Below the pieces are notes generated by a model. That model saw only the letters and a program-made list of their open reading frames with translations, was not told the origin of the DNA and made no database searches. Positions 1-9,485 of a DNA stretch of 64,000 nt are shown one piece after another; the first letter of the stretch is position 1, and every line of letters starts with the position of its first letter. Made by a program: the position numbers and the translations under genes. This stretch comes from Limimonas halophila (GTDB lineage: Bacteria; Pseudomonadota; Alphaproteobacteria; Kiloniellales; Rhodovibrionaceae): contig NZ_FNCE01000001.1 of the NCBI RefSeq assembly GCF_900100655.1, positions 1-64,000 on the forward strand. The letters are read 5' to 3'.

Positions 1-66
1 CCCCGGGTCCCCGTGACGGACTCAACCATCGCGTTTGGAAGGCGTCCGTTGGCCTGACAGGCGCAT

Positions 67-84
67 CCAATACGCTTGTATTGG
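67..84 (-). terminator. Hairpin just after the DUF1192 gene
   Basis: Perfect 7-bp inverted repeat CCAATAC / GTATTGG with a GCTT loop. It lies directly downstream of the minus-strand stop codon at 85-87. There is no clear U-tract, so it may be a weak terminator or a transcript-end hairpin. Confidence 0.45.
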
Positions 85-267
85 CTAAAGGTTGAAGAGC
101 TTGTGCGCGCCCTCGATCTCGGCCTGCTTGGTGTCCAGCATGGCCTTCACGCGCTCCTGCTCTTCGGCGAGGGCCCGCTGATAGGCCTGCAGCTCTTCGA
201 TGGAGAAGGTGTCCAGCGGCTTGGTCTCGGTCAGGCGCTGGCGGGGATCGAGCGGATCGTCCTCCAT
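85..267 (-). CDS. DUF1192 family small protein
   Basis: This 60-residue acidic protein has the family's pattern: an N-terminal 'DDPLDP' segment, then 'FSIEELQAYQRALAEE' and a charged helix likely to form a coiled coil. No signal peptide or membrane segment is seen, so it should be cytoplasmic. DUF1192 proteins are small alphaproteobacterial proteins of unknown function, often next to a zeta-crystallin-type quinone oxidoreductase, as here, where that gene is divergent. The call rests on sequence pattern and neighbourhood; no biochemical role can be given. Confidence 0.8.
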   Translation of the reverse strand: MEDDPLDPRQRLTETKPLDTFSIEELQAYQRALAEEQERVKAMLDTKQAEIEGAHKLFNL

Positions 268-280
268 GGCGCGCTCCTCC

Positions 281-361
281 GGGGTGTTTGCGCGGCCGCG
301 CCGGGGCGGGGTGTTTGCGCGGCTGCACCGAGGCGGGTTGCTTGCGCAGCTGCGCCGACGG
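281..361. repeat. Three tandem 27-bp imperfect repeats
   Basis: Units lie at 281-307, 308-334 and 335-361. Each is built around TTGCGC(G/A)GC(C/T)GC. Units 1 and 3 contain perfect 12-bp palindromes, GCGCGGCCGCGC and GCGCAGCTGCGC; unit 2 is degenerate (GCGCGGCTGCAC). They fill the divergent intergenic space between the DUF1192 gene and the quinone oxidoreductase, so they may be an operator array. No regulator is identified. Confidence 0.7.
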
Positions 362-440
362 TACGAGAGGCGCTACAGTTTATGCGACAAGATCGGCCGC
401 CGCCATACGCGCGGCGCGGGATGAGGAGGAGGCCGAAGCC

Positions 441-1445
441 ATGGCGGATGTTCTGCCCGACCACACCCACGCGGTCGAGATCAGTGAACCGGGCGGGCCG
501 GAGGTGCTGCGGCTGGTACCGCGCCCCATGCCCGAGCCGGACACGGGCGAGGTGCTGATCGCCGTCGGCGCCGCGGGGGTGAACCGGCCCGACGTCTTCC
601 AGCGCGAGGGGCGCTACCCGCCGCCGGAAGGCGCGTCCGACATTCCGGGGCTGGAGGTCGCCGGGACGATTCGCAAACTGGGGCCTAATGTCTCCGGTTT
701 GAACGAAGGCGACACGGTCGTGGCGCTGGTCCCCGGCGGCGGGTACGCGAGCTACTGTGTCGCCCCGGCGGCGGTGTGCCTGCCCATCCCCGAGGGCTAC
801 GACGCCGTCCACGCGGCGGCGCTGCCGGAGGCGGCGTTCACCGTCTACGGCAACCTCTTCGAGCGCGGGCGGCTGCGCCCCGGCGAAACCCTGCTGGTCC
901 ACGGCGGCAGCAGCGGCATCGGGCAGATGGCGATCCAGATGGCCAAGGCGTTCGGCGCGCGCGTCTTCGCCACCGCGGGTTCGGCGGAGAAGTGCCGCGC
1001 GTGCGAGCAGGCCGGCGCCGAGCGGGCCGTCAACTACCGCGAGGAAGACTTCGTCGAGGTGGTCAAAAGCGCCACGGGTGGCGGCGTGAACGTCGTGCTG
1101 GACATGGTCGGCGGCGACTACATCCAGCGCAACATGAAGGCGCTGGCGCCCGAGGGGCGGCTGATCTTCATCGCCTTCCTCAAGGGCGCGACCGCGGAGG
1201 TGGACTTCACGCCGGTCATGCTGAAACGCCTGTCGCTGACGGGCTCGACGCTGCGGGCGCGCGAGCTGAGCTTCAAGGCGACGCTGGCGGCGAAGCTCAG
1301 GGCCTACGTCTGGCCGCTGCTGGAGCGGAAGGCCATCCGCACGCGCGTCCACTGCACCTACAGGCTCAGCGAGGCGGCGGACGCGCATCGCCTGATGGAG
1401 TCCTCGCAGCACATCGGCAAGATCGTGCTCGTGCCCGACGCCTGA
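441..1445 (+). CDS. NAD(P)H quinone oxidoreductase, zeta-crystallin/PIG3 type
   Basis: The product is a 334-residue medium-chain dehydrogenase/reductase without zinc, probably cytoplasmic and NADPH-dependent, reducing quinones or related electrophiles. The N-terminal GroES-like domain carries 'GAAGVNRPDVFQREGRYPPP'. The Rossmann domain begins near residue 153 with 'VHGGSSGIGQMAIQMAKAFG', the AxxGxxG-type nucleotide motif typical of quinone oxidoreductases. No structural-zinc cysteine cluster is seen. The ATG at 441 was chosen because a GAGGAGG ribosome-binding site lies just upstream (423-431) and homology begins there; the reading frame is open further upstream from 288. Substrate is inferred from family only. 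Confidence 0.88.
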   Translation: MADVLPDHTHAVEISEPGGPEVLRLVPRPMPEPDTGEVLIAVGAAGVNRPDVFQREGRYPPPEGASDIPGLEVAGTIRKLGPNVSGLNEGDTVVALVPGGGYASYCVAPAAVCLPIPEGYDAVHAAALPEAAFTVYGNLFERGRLRPGETLLVHGGSSGIGQMAIQMAKAFGARVFATAGSAEKCRACEQAGAERAVNYREEDFVEVVKSATGGGVNVVLDMVGGDYIQRNMKALAPEGRLIFIAFLKGATAEVDFTPVMLKRLSLTGSTLRARELSFKATLAAKLRAYVWPLLERKAIRTRVHCTYRLSEAADAHRLMESSQHIGKIVLVPDA

Positions 1446-1779
1446 TCCGGCCGCTGCGGTAAACGCCGTCCCGGTCGTTCGCCGGGATGGCCACCGCCGG
1501 CGGGTTTCGCTGCCGGCGCGCGCGCCCTATATTGGGGGTGAGGCGCGGGCGGCGCCGGCATGTCCGCAGCCGGCATGGCCGCCCGCCGATCCGGCCGCTT
1601 TCCGGGTCCGCACCGGTTCCCCCAGGTTCCAGAGGTTCCGGCTCCGCACCGGCGAGGGCGGCCGCGGGAACGCGCGTCACCCACATCAATACCATGTCCG
1701 GGCGCCGCGCCCGGGCGCAGCAAGCAGCCGGCCCGGACGGCCTTTTCCGCGGGGGCCGCAGCCAGGCGAGGGAGCAACC
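1446..1779. other. Non-coding gap before trcR
   Basis: No convincing gene. The gap holds a strong GC-rich inverted repeat around 1696-1712 (CCGGGCGC / GCGCCCGG), two short direct repeats of 'CCGCACCGG' near 1617-1650, and a TATAT-containing patch near 1531 that could be a promoter element. A GAGGGAGCAACC ribosome-binding site for trcR ends the gap. Confidence 0.5.
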
Positions 1780-2343
1780 ATGACAAGACCGCTGATGCCC
1801 AAGGCCACGGCCGTGTGGCTGGTGGAGAACACCTCGCTGACGTTCGACCAGATCGCCGCGTTCTGCGGCCTGCATCCGCTGGAGGTGCAGGGCATCGCCG
1901 ACGGCGAGGTCGCCGGCGGGATGCAGGGCATGAACCCCGTGGAGAACGGGGAACTGACCCAGGCCGAGATCGAGCGCTGCCAGCAGGACCCGGCGGCCCG
2001 CCTGCAATCCCGCGAGGCGGACCTGCCGCGCCCGTCCGAGCGCACGAAGGGGCCCAAGTACACCCCCATTGCCAAGCGCCAGGACAAGCCCGACGGCATC
2101 CTCTACCTGCTGCGCTACCATCCGGCGGTGAAGGACACCCAGATCTGCCGCCTGCTCGGCACGACCAAGAACACCATCAACCAGGTGCGCGAGCGCACGC
2201 ACCGCAACTACGCCAACATGCGCCCGCGCGATCCCGTGTTGCTGGGGCTGTGCACGCAGTCGGAGCTGAACCACGTCATCGAGGTGGCCGAGCAGCAGGC
2301 CCAGCGCGAGGGCCGGCAGCGCTCCCAGGCCGAAGAGGGGTAA
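1780..2343 (+). CDS. trcR: TrcR (DUF1013) cell-cycle transcription regulator
   Basis: This 187-residue cytoplasmic protein begins 'MTRPLMPKATAVWLVENTSL', the hallmark start of the alphaproteobacterial DUF1013 family. A first helix-turn-helix-like segment (LTFDQIAAFCGLHPLEVQGIAD, about residues 19-40) and a second (VKDTQICRLLGTTKNTINQVRE, about 117-138) suggest two DNA-binding units. The family member TrcR is described as a conserved transcription factor associated with RNA polymerase and cell-cycle gene control in alphaproteobacteria. A good ribosome-binding site (GAGGGAG) precedes the ATG. The identification is strong; the detailed role here is by homology. Confidence 0.9.
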   Translation: MTRPLMPKATAVWLVENTSLTFDQIAAFCGLHPLEVQGIADGEVAGGMQGMNPVENGELTQAEIERCQQDPAARLQSREADLPRPSERTKGPKYTPIAKRQDKPDGILYLLRYHPAVKDTQICRLLGTTKNTINQVRERTHRNYANMRPRDPVLLGLCTQSELNHVIEVAEQQAQREGRQRSQAEEG

Positions 2344-2401
2344 ACGCCCGAAGCGCCGCCGCGCGCGGGGCCGCTCGGCCCCGCGGCTTCGGCGGCCTCC
2401 C

Positions 2402-3178
2402 TCAGTCTTCCACCGGAACGGTGTAGTTGAGCGCCAGGCGCCCGCCGTCGGCGTAGATGCACTCGCCCGTGATGTAGCTGGACTCGGGGGAGGCCAGGAA
2501 GGCCGCGATCTGGGCGATCTCGTCCGGCTCACCCAGGCGGCCCATGGGCGTGCGGCTCATCACCGCGCGCCACTTCTCCGGATCGCTGGCGACCTGCTTG
2601 ACCATCTCCGTGCCGATCGAGCCCGGTCCGATGGCGTTGGCGCGGATGCCGTGCTTGGCAAGGCCCAGCGCCTCCACTTTGGTCAGCTGGTTGATGCCGC
2701 CCTTGCTGGCGACGTAGGGCGCGATCTCCGGGATCGCCACGACGGCGTTGATCGAGGACATGTTGACGATCGTGCCGCCGCCGCCCTGGGCGACCATCTG
2801 GCGCGCGGCGGCCTGGCCGGTGAGGAAGGCGCCTTTCAGGTTGGTGCGGATGACGCGGTCGAAATCCGTCTCGTCAAGCTCAAGGAAATCCGCCTTGGCC
2901 ACCAAAGCGGCGTTGGCGACGGCGCAATCCAGCCGCCCGTAGGTGTCCACCGCACGCTGGATCAGCGCGTCCACCTGCGACCGGTCCCCGACGTCGCAGG
3001 GCTGATAGACGGCCTCCCCGCCGGCGTCGCGGATGCCCTTTGCGGCGGCCTCGCCGCCGGCGTCGTCCACGTCCGCGAGCACCACCTTCGCGCCTTCACG
3101 GGCGAAGCGCTCGGCGACGGCCTGGCCGATGCCCTGGGCCGCGCCGGTGATGACGGCGACCTGGTTTTCCAGCCGCAT
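2402..3178 (-). CDS. Short-chain dehydrogenase/reductase (SDR)
   Basis: A 258-residue classical SDR, cytoplasmic, NAD(P)-dependent. Visible signatures are the cofactor motif TGAAQGIG (residues 11-18), Asp36 following the second strand (suggesting NAD rather than NADP), Asn113, Ser142 and the catalytic YVASK (Tyr155, Lys159). The ATG at 3178 is preceded by GAGGAGGCAAGG and matches the usual SDR start; the frame is open 126 bases further upstream. The terminal segment 'YITGECIYADGGRLALNYTVPVED' closes the fold normally. Substrate cannot be told from sequence. It is convergent with trcR. Confidence 0.9.
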   Translation of the reverse strand: MRLENQVAVITGAAQGIGQAVAERFAREGAKVVLADVDDAGGEAAAKGIRDAGGEAVYQPCDVGDRSQVDALIQRAVDTYGRLDCAVANAALVAKADFLELDETDFDRVIRTNLKGAFLTGQAAARQMVAQGGGGTIVNMSSINAVVAIPEIAPYVASKGGINQLTKVEALGLAKHGIRANAIGPGSIGTEMVKQVASDPEKWRAVMSRTPMGRLGEPDEIAQIAAFLASPESSYITGECIYADGGRLALNYTVPVED

Positions 3179-3324
3179 CCTTGCCTCCTCTGGTCGCGGT
3201 TCTTCGGACAACCTGTAGCAGACGGCAACGCCGCCGCAGAGGGGCGCCGCACGCACCGGCGCGGCATCGGGCTCACGCCCTCGTGAGGCGCGAGTGAGGC
3301 GCACGCTTTACAGGCGTCGCGCGG

Positions 3325-3418
3325 TTTCTTACTATTGCTCAAAATTTTGGATATCTTGTCCGCAGCATTTGGAACGGTCGTTTTGCATGTTCGTGAAATA
3401 ATTTGAGGCAAAATACAA
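3325..3418 (+). promoter_or_regulatory. AT-rich promoter region of the chemoreceptor gene
   Basis: A sharply AT-rich patch within very GC-rich surroundings, containing runs such as CAAAATTTTGGATAT and GAAATAATTTGAGGCAAAATAC. It lies between the divergent SDR and chemoreceptor genes. Precise -35/-10 boxes cannot be fixed by eye; a sigma-54 reading was tested and rejected because of spacing. Confidence 0.5.
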
Positions 3419-3487
3419 GGCGCGAAAGTCCCGGGTTCAGTCCGGCGAGGGGGCGATGGTGCGGACGCTTTTGACCGGCGGGAAACA

Positions 3488-5395
3488 ATGAGCGAGCGTG
3501 CGGCGGACAACCGGGCGCCGGGCTTCGTGCGCGGGCACGGCGTAACGATCGCGGTGGCGCTGGCGTTCCTGGCCGTGTTGACCAGCGCGGCCTTCGTCGG
3601 GCGCGACATGACGGCGCGCTACGAGACCATCGTCGGTGACTTCCAGCACAAGCAAACCAAGCAGATGGTGCAGGTGCAGGTCGCCGAGATGGCCTGGCAG
3701 CGCTACGCCGGCACCGTGACCCAGGTGGCGGTGCGGTCGGCGTCCAACGACGCGTTGGTGAGCGCGCTGCGCGAGCGTGAGACGGACAAGCTCACCGATC
3801 TGCTGGGCGAGGAGTTCAACCAGGAGGCGATCTCGACCGGCCAAGTCGTGCTCCACGGCGTCGGCGCCTACGACACCGACGGCAACCGCGTCGCGCGCAC
3901 CTGGCAGGACGTCGGCCCGGCGCCGCTGCCGGACGCCCTGATGGACAAGATCTATGGGCGCGAGGGCGCGAGCCGGCTGGAGGCCGTGGAGCACGCCTGG
4001 ACGCACCAGGGGCGGCCCCTGCTGTCGGTCGCGGTGCCGCTGGGCGGGCTGCAGCTCCACGGCTATCTGGTGATGCACTTCGACGTGCTGCACGCCCTGC
4101 GCAACCTGGACAGCAACCTCGACCGCGAGGTGACCTTCCTCACCGCCGGCGGCGGCGAGGTGCTCACGCGGCTGTCGCACATCGACCTGCCCGACAGCGC
4201 GCAGACCCGCGTGGTCGAGGTGCCCATCGCCACGCCCGGCGGCGCGCCGCTGATGACCGCGCGCATCCGCCAGGACGTCTCCAGCCTGATGACCCGGCTG
4301 GCGGACGCGCGGCGAACGTCCTTCATCACCTTCCTGATCGTCTGCGGCACCACCGGCCTTGCCGCGGTGGGCCTGATCGCCGTGGTCTTCGCCCGCATGC
4401 GCCGGCGCGAGGCGGCGATGCGCGAGCGCGAGGAGGCTATGCGCGCGGATGCCGAGCGCGCGCGGCTGGACCAGGAGCGCTCGGAGCGCCAGCGGGTGGA
4501 GAACGACAAGGCGCGCGAGCTGCGCCAGGCCCTGGTCTCGCTGTGCGACGACATCGAGCAGGACACCAATGCCCTGTTCGGCGAGATCCAGAACAAGGCC
4601 GGCTCGATGCGCGAGCTGGCCACGAGCATGACCGGCGGCATGCGCTCGATCGAGGACCGCGCCCAGGCGATGCGCGACACCGCCACCGCCGCCGCCGACA
4701 ACGTGCAGGCCGTCGCCTCCGCGACCGAGGAGCTGACGCAGTCCAGCCAGGACATCCGCGGGCGCACCACGGAAGCCACGCGCCACATCTCGGAAGCGGC
4801 GGATCTGGCGCGGCGCTGCGACAGCCAGACCCAGCAGCTCGAAACCTACGCGGAAAAGATCGGCGGCGCGGTGAAGCTCATCCGCGAGATCGCCGAGCAG
4901 ACCAACCTGCTTGCGCTCAACGCCACGATCGAGGCGGCGCGCGCCGGGGAGGCGGGCAAGGGCTTCGCCGTCGTGGCGAACGAGATCAAGCAGCTCGCCA
5001 ATCAGGTCGCCAAGGCCACGGACGAGATCTCGGAGCAGGTCACCGGCATTCAGAGCGCGACGCAGGAGTCCGTTTCGGCCATCCGCACGGTTTCCGAAAC
5101 CATCGCCAAGGTCGAGGAAACCGCCGGCACCATCGCGGACTCCGTGACACAGCAGGACCAGGCCACCCAGGACATCGCGGGCCACATCCAGAGCGCCTCC
5201 GACGGCATCCAGGACGTGGCCGCCAAGGTCGCGGAGACGGCCGAGGAAACGCGTACAACCACGCAGATGAGCGATCAGGTCAACGACTCCGCCGTCGAGG
5301 TGTCGCAGCGCCTCGACCGGGCGCTCGACGAACTCACGGACAAGCTGGCGCGCACGCGCGCCGAGAACGGGGCCGGGCAAGGGGACGCGGCCTGA
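3488..5395 (+). CDS. Methyl-accepting chemotaxis protein
   Basis: A 635-residue transmembrane chemoreceptor. An N-terminal membrane helix (about residues 14-37) is followed by a periplasmic sensor region of about 240 residues with no recognised PAS or Cache signature by eye, then a second membrane helix (about 280-303), an Arg/Glu-rich signalling linker and the cytoplasmic coiled-coil domain. The signalling tip reads '[20 protein letters not shown]' and '[17 protein letters not shown]', the hallmark for CheA/CheW binding. The C-terminus lacks a CheR-tethering NWETF-like pentapeptide. No che genes for the core kinase lie in the window. The ligand is unknown. Confidence 0.95.
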   Translation: MSERAADNRAPGFVRGHGVTIAVALAFLAVLTSAAFVGRDMTARYETIVGDFQHKQTKQMVQVQVAEMAWQRYAGTVTQVAVRSASNDALVSALRERETDKLTDLLGEEFNQEAISTGQVVLHGVGAYDTDGNRVARTWQDVGPAPLPDALMDKIYGREGASRLEAVEHAWTHQGRPLLSVAVPLGGLQLHGYLVMHFDVLHALRNLDSNLDREVTFLTAGGGEVLTRLSHIDLPDSAQTRVVEVPIATPGGAPLMTARIRQDVSSLMTRLADARRTSFITFLIVCGTTGLAAVGLIAVVFARMRRREAAMREREEAMRADAERARLDQERSERQRVENDKARELRQALVSLCDDIEQDTNALFGEIQNKAGSMRELATSMTGGMRSIEDRAQAMRDTATAAADNVQAVASATEELTQSSQDIRGRTTEATRHISEAADLARRCDSQTQQLETYAEKIGGAVKLIREIAEQTNLLALNATIEAARAGEAGKGFAVVANEIKQLANQVAKATDEISEQVTGIQSATQESVSAIRTVSETIAKVEETAGTIADSVTQQDQATQDIAGHIQSASDGIQDVAAKVAETAEETRTTTQMSDQVNDSAVEVSQRLDRALDELTDKLARTRAENGAGQGDAA

Positions 5396-5434
5396 GCGCC
5401 GCAGGCTTCACGCCACATCGAAGGGGGAACGACC

Positions 5435-5872
5435 ATGCTGAACACGATCAAGGCCACGCTGGCGGCGCTGGCCGCCGTCGCCGTGCTCGGCGGCGCGGCG
5501 CAGGCCGCGGACGACGAGAAGGCGCCCATGCAGATCGACGGCGCCACGACCGTCGACGCCGACAAGGTGATCCAACTTTATAAAAACAAAGACAAACTGA
5601 AGATCATCGATTCCCGCAAGCCCGGCGACTACAAGGCCGGTCACATCGAAACGGCGACCAACCTGCCCAACACCGAGACCAACGCCGAGACGCTGAGCGA
5701 GCATCTGGCGTCCAAGAGCACACCCGTTCTCTTCTACTGCAACGGCGTCAAGTGCGGGCGTGCCGCAGATGCCGTGAAAACGGCCGTGAACGCGGGCTAC
5801 GAGAACGTCTACTACTACGCCCTCGGCATGGCGGAGTGGAAGAAGAAGGGCCTACCGCTCGTGCAGGAGTGA
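5435..5872 (+). CDS. Secreted rhodanese-domain protein
   Basis: A 145-residue protein with a signal peptide (residues 1-24, ending AAQA-ADD), so likely periplasmic. The rhodanese fold is shown by 'IIDSRKPGDYKAGHIETATNLP' and the active-site loop 'YCNGVKCGRA', with Cys102 in the catalytic position and a second Cys107. Single-domain periplasmic rhodaneses move sulfane sulfur or act on oxidised sulfur carriers; which is not deducible here. It follows the chemoreceptor gene by 39 bases with its own AGGGGGAACGACC ribosome-binding site, so the two may be cotranscribed. Confidence 0.88.
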   Translation: MLNTIKATLAALAAVAVLGGAAQAADDEKAPMQIDGATTVDADKVIQLYKNKDKLKIIDSRKPGDYKAGHIETATNLPNTETNAETLSEHLASKSTPVLFYCNGVKCGRAADAVKTAVNAGYENVYYYALGMAEWKKKGLPLVQE

Positions 5873-5902
5873 GCGCCGGCCCGCACCGCCTTGACGTGCA
5901 AG

Positions 5903-5934
5903 CGCCCCGCCGGCCGGACCGGCGGGGCGTTGTC
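5903..5934. terminator. Bidirectional hairpin terminator
   Basis: Perfect 11-bp stem CGCCCCGCCGG / CCGGCGGGGCG with a 5-base loop, followed on the plus strand by TTGT. It sits between the convergent rhodanese and methylmalonyl-CoA mutase genes and probably serves both. Confidence 0.7.
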
Positions 5935-5948
5935 GTCTCCGGCCCCGC

Positions 5949-8099
5949 TTACGCCGCGCGGGCGGGCGTGATCAGTTCCAGGATGTCGCGGGCGGCGCGG
6001 GGGATGGGCGTGCCCGGCCCGAAGATCGCGGCGACGCCCTCGTTCAAGAGGCGCTCGTGCTCCTGGTGCGGGATGACGCCGCCGCAGACGACGCGGATAT
6101 CGGCGGCGTCCTGCTGGCGCAGCTCGTCCAGCAGGTCGGGCACGAGCGTGCCGTGCGCGCCCGCCTGGGTGGAGACGCCGATGACGTGGACGTCGTTCTC
6201 GATGGCCTGTTGCACGGCCTCGGCGGGCGTCTGGAAGAGCGGGCCCACGTCCACGTCGAAGCCGATGTCGGCGAAGGCGCTGGCGATCACCTTGGCGCCG
6301 CGGTCGTGGCCGTCCTGGCCCATCTTCACCACCAGCATGCGCGGCCGGCGCCCGGCCTGCTCGGCGAAAGCGCGCACGTCGGCGCGCACCTTCTCGAAGG
6401 TCTCGTCGCCTTCGTAGGCGGCGCCGTAGACGCCGGAGATCGTGCTCGTCGCCGCCTTGTGCCGGCCGAAGACGCGCTCCAGGGCGTCCGAGGCCTCGCC
6501 CACCGTGGCGCGGGCGCGCATGGCCTCGATCGTCAGCGCCAGCAGGTTGGACTCGCCGTCGCGCGCGCCGTCCTCCAGCGCCTGGAGCGCCCGGTTTACG
6601 GTGTCCGGGTCGCGCTCGGCGCGCACGCGCTCCAGCTTTTTGGATTGGTCGGCCAGCACCTTGCGGTTGTCGATGGCGCGCACCTCGACCTCGTCGCGCT
6701 CGGGCGGCCGGTAGGCGTTGACGCCGACGAGGATGTCCTCGCCCCGGTCGACGCGGGCCTGGCGGCGCGCGGCGGCCTCCTCGATGCGGCGCTTGGCGGT
6801 GCCCGCCTCCACGGCGCGCGTCATGCCGCCCTGTTCCTCGATCTCGTCGATGAGGGCCTGGGCGCGCTCCATGAGGTCGCTGGTGAGCTTTTCCACGTAG
6901 TAGCTGCCGCCCAGCGGATCGACGGTGTCGCCGACGCCCGTTTCGTCGCGCAGGACCAGCTGGGTGTTGCGCGCCAGCCGCGCGGAGAAGTCGCTCGGCA
7001 GCGCCACGGCCTCGTCGAGCGCGTTGGTGTGCAGCGACTGCGTGCCGCCCAGCACGGCGGCCAGCGCCTCCACGGTGGTGCGCACGACGTTGGTGTAGGG
7101 GTCCTGCTCCTGCAGCGAGACGCCGGAGGTCTGGCAGTGCGTGCGCAGCGCCAGCGAGCGCGGGTCCTGCGGCTCGAACTGCTGCATCAGCCTGGCCCAC
7201 AGCGTGCGCGCGGCGCGCAGCTTGGCGACCTCCATGAAGAGGTTGGTGCCGATCGCGAAGAAGAAGGAGACGCGCGGGGCGAACTGGTCCACGTCGAGCC
7301 CGCGGGCGCGGGCGGTGCGCACGTACTCCAGCCCGTCCGCCAGGGTGTAGGCCAGCTCCTGGTCCGCCGTCGCCCCGGCCTCGTGCATGTGATAGCCGGA
7401 GACGGAGATGGCGTTGAACCTGGGCATGTGGTGGGCGCAGTGGGCCATGATGTCGGCCACGATGCGCATCGAGGGCTGGGGCGGGTAGATGTAGGTGTTG
7501 CGGACCAGGAACTCCTTGAGGATGTCGTTCTGGATCGTGCCCGCGAGCTTGTCCTGGGAAACGCCCTGTTCCTCCGCCGCCACGATGAAGGACGCCAGCA
7601 CGGGCAGCACCGCGCCGTTCATCGTCATCGACACCGTCATCTGATCCAGCGGCACGCCGTCGAAGAGGATCTTCATGTCCTCGACGGTATCGATGGCGAC
7701 GCCCGCCTTGCCCACGTCGCCGGAGACGCGCGGGTGGTCGCTGTCGTAGCCGCGGTGCGTGGGCAGGTCGAAGGCGACGGAAAGGCCCGTCTGCCCGGCC
7801 TTCAGCGCGTCGTGGTAGAAGCGGTTGGTTTCCTCCGCCGTGGAGAAGCCGGCGTACTGCCGGATCGTCCAGGCGCGGTTGGTGTACATCGTCGCCCGCG
7901 GGCCGCGCGTGTAGGGCGGGAAACCGGGCATCGAGCCCAGGTGGTCCAGGCCCGCCAGCGCGTCCTCGGTGTAGAGCGGGTCGATGCGGATGCCCTCGGG
8001 GGTGTCGCGCGCCAGCCCCTCGGGATCGTCGCCCTTCAGCTCGCGCCGCGCCTTGTCGGCCCAGTCGTCGCGGGTGCGCTTGGGAAACCCGTCGGCCAC
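5949..8099 (-). CDS. Methylmalonyl-CoA mutase, single-chain form
   Basis: A 716-residue adenosylcobalamin enzyme interconverting (R)-methylmalonyl-CoA and succinyl-CoA, cytoplasmic. The N-terminal substrate domain carries '[20 protein letters not shown]' and the C-terminal B12-binding domain has the DxHxxG motif 'DGHDRG' with His598 as cobalt ligand, then '[10 protein letters not shown]' and 'CGGVIPHQE'. The start is taken as GTG at 8099, with a GAGGTGG ribosome-binding site directly upstream; the frame is open to 8189 but that extension is not family-like. No small mutase subunit or MeaB-type chaperone is nearby. It would join propionyl-CoA to the TCA cycle, which suits a PHA-producing organism. 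Confidence 0.95.
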   Translation of the reverse strand: MADGFPKRTRDDWADKARRELKGDDPEGLARDTPEGIRIDPLYTEDALAGLDHLGSMPGFPPYTRGPRATMYTNRAWTIRQYAGFSTAEETNRFYHDALKAGQTGLSVAFDLPTHRGYDSDHPRVSGDVGKAGVAIDTVEDMKILFDGVPLDQMTVSMTMNGAVLPVLASFIVAAEEQGVSQDKLAGTIQNDILKEFLVRNTYIYPPQPSMRIVADIMAHCAHHMPRFNAISVSGYHMHEAGATADQELAYTLADGLEYVRTARARGLDVDQFAPRVSFFFAIGTNLFMEVAKLRAARTLWARLMQQFEPQDPRSLALRTHCQTSGVSLQEQDPYTNVVRTTVEALAAVLGGTQSLHTNALDEAVALPSDFSARLARNTQLVLRDETGVGDTVDPLGGSYYVEKLTSDLMERAQALIDEIEEQGGMTRAVEAGTAKRRIEEAAARRQARVDRGEDILVGVNAYRPPERDEVEVRAIDNRKVLADQSKKLERVRAERDPDTVNRALQALEDGARDGESNLLALTIEAMRARATVGEASDALERVFGRHKAATSTISGVYGAAYEGDETFEKVRADVRAFAEQAGRRPRMLVVKMGQDGHDRGAKVIASAFADIGFDVDVGPLFQTPAEAVQQAIENDVHVIGVSTQAGAHGTLVPDLLDELRQQDAADIRVVCGGVIPHQEHERLLNEGVAAIFGPGTPIPRAARDILELITPARAA

Positions 8100-8239
8100 G
8101 ATGCCACCTCTTCGGCTGCTCGGCTGGTTGGCAGGATATCGCCGCGACGGTGTGTGAGTCGATGCACCGCAAAACGGCCCGGCTTGCATCGGACCCGACG
8201 TGGGTCGAAGCTGTCCGCGCCAACCGCAGGGAGGTGAGC

Positions 8240-9139
8240 GTGAACGCGAAGCTGAAACGGCTGACCGACGGCGGGCGGCTGCTGCTCGACGGCGGCCTGG
8301 GCGAGGAACTGGTGAACCGCGGGATCGACACCTCGACCGGGCTGTGGTCGGCGCAGGCGCTGCTGTCCGAGCCCGACAAGGTGGTCGCCGCCCACCGCGA
8401 CTTCATCGACGCCGGCGCGGACGTGCTGACCACGAACAGCTACAGCACCACGCGCCGGCGCTTTCCCGACGACGGCGACTTCCAGCGCATGAACCGCAGC
8501 GCCGGGGCGTTGGCGCAACGCGCCCGGGCGGAGGCCGAACGCGACGTCGCCATCGCGGGCTCGCTGCCGCCCATCTTCGGCAGCTACCGGCCGGAGCTCG
8601 TGCGCCCCATGGCGGAGCTGGAGCCGCTCTACCGCGCGCAGGCGGACATCCTGGCCGAGTACGTCGACCTCTTCCTGTGCGAGACGATGTCCACCAGCGG
8701 CGAGGCCCTGGCGGCGGCGCGGGCCGCGGCGGCGACGGGCCTGCCGGTGTGGGTGTCGTGGACACTGGCGGACGACGGCACGGGCAAGCTGCGCAGCGGT
8801 GAGACCGTCACCCAAGCGGTCGAGGCGCTCGACGGCCTCGACGTGCGTGCCGTGCTGGTAAACTGCGCCATCCCGGAAAGCGTGGACGCCGCGCTGCCGG
8901 AGCTCGCACGCGCCGCCGCCGGGCGCCCCTTCGGCGCCTACGCCAACGCCTTCCAGCCCATCGCGCCGGGCACGGGCGTCAACGACGGCCGCGAGCTGCC
9001 GGACGCGCGCGCGGACCTCGGCCCCGACGCCTATGCGGATTTCGCCGGCGGCTGGCTGGATGCGGGCGCGCGCATCGTCGGCGGCTGCTGCGAGGTCGGA
9101 CCAAGCCACATCGCGCGGCTGAAGGAACGCTTCTTCTGA
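8240..9139 (+). CDS. Homocysteine S-methyltransferase family protein
   Basis: A 299-residue cytoplasmic TIM-barrel methyltransferase. The N-terminal strand '[18 protein letters not shown]' and the zinc-binding cysteines in 'VNCAIPES' and near the C-terminus '[11 protein letters not shown]' match the MmuM/BHMT family, which methylates homocysteine to methionine using S-methylmethionine or a related donor. The start is taken as GTG 8240 because it follows AGGGAGGTGAGC and fits the family start. It is divergent from methylmalonyl-CoA mutase across about 140 bases. The methyl donor is not deducible; no corrinoid-binding domain is attached, unlike MetH. Confidence 0.88.
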   Translation: MNAKLKRLTDGGRLLLDGGLGEELVNRGIDTSTGLWSAQALLSEPDKVVAAHRDFIDAGADVLTTNSYSTTRRRFPDDGDFQRMNRSAGALAQRARAEAERDVAIAGSLPPIFGSYRPELVRPMAELEPLYRAQADILAEYVDLFLCETMSTSGEALAAARAAAATGLPVWVSWTLADDGTGKLRSGETVTQAVEALDGLDVRAVLVNCAIPESVDAALPELARAAAGRPFGAYANAFQPIAPGTGVNDGRELPDARADLGPDAYADFAGGWLDAGARIVGGCCEVGPSHIARLKERFF

Positions 9140-9152
9140 TGGGCGCGCGCGC

Positions 9153-9347
9153 TCACGCCTTGCGCTCGGGATCGTCCGCGTCCCGGTCCGTATCCTCGCG
9201 GCGGCGGCGCGCGGTGTCCTCGGCGCTCTCCGCGTCCTCGCCCTCGTTGGCGACCTGCTCCAGCTCCTCGGCCTTCTCCTTGGCCTTCTCGGAGGCCTTG
9301 CGGGTCAGGCGGCCGAGCTGGCGCATGCGCTTGTCCCAGTCGATCAT
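9153..9347 (-). CDS. Small charged hypothetical protein
   Basis: A 64-residue, strongly charged protein beginning 'MIDWDKRMRQLGRLTRKASE'. The N-terminal half is basic and helical, and the C-terminal half is rich in Asp, Glu and Arg; a coiled coil is likely between residues 15 and 40. No domain is recognised. It is convergent with the homocysteine methyltransferase, and its frame and compact size look like a real gene rather than a by-product, but no function can be offered. Confidence 0.55.
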   Translation of the reverse strand: MIDWDKRMRQLGRLTRKASEKAKEKAEELEQVANEGEDAESAEDTARRRREDTDRDADDPERKA

Positions 9348-9485
9348 CCCGGCGAACCTCGCGGGTCGTGTGACGGCAGGCCGAGCGTATCACGCGCCCA
9401 CCCGGCCGGTCAGGCCGCGTGCGGGGCGCGGACGGCGGCAACGGCCACGGCCCGAGCACGCCCTCGATCGAACGGAACCACCCCA

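Noticed and set aside
281-361. CRISPR-type reading of the 27-bp repeats
   Set aside because: The units are contiguous with no spacers, only three in number and imperfect.
3370-3387. Sigma-54-like promoter TTGGAACG...TTTTGC before the chemoreceptor
   Set aside because: Twelve bases separate GG and GC instead of the ten needed for sigma-54.
5815-8433. Minus-strand open frame of 872 codons over the mutase gene
   Set aside because: It is a shadow frame of the mutase gene and extends through non-family sequence.
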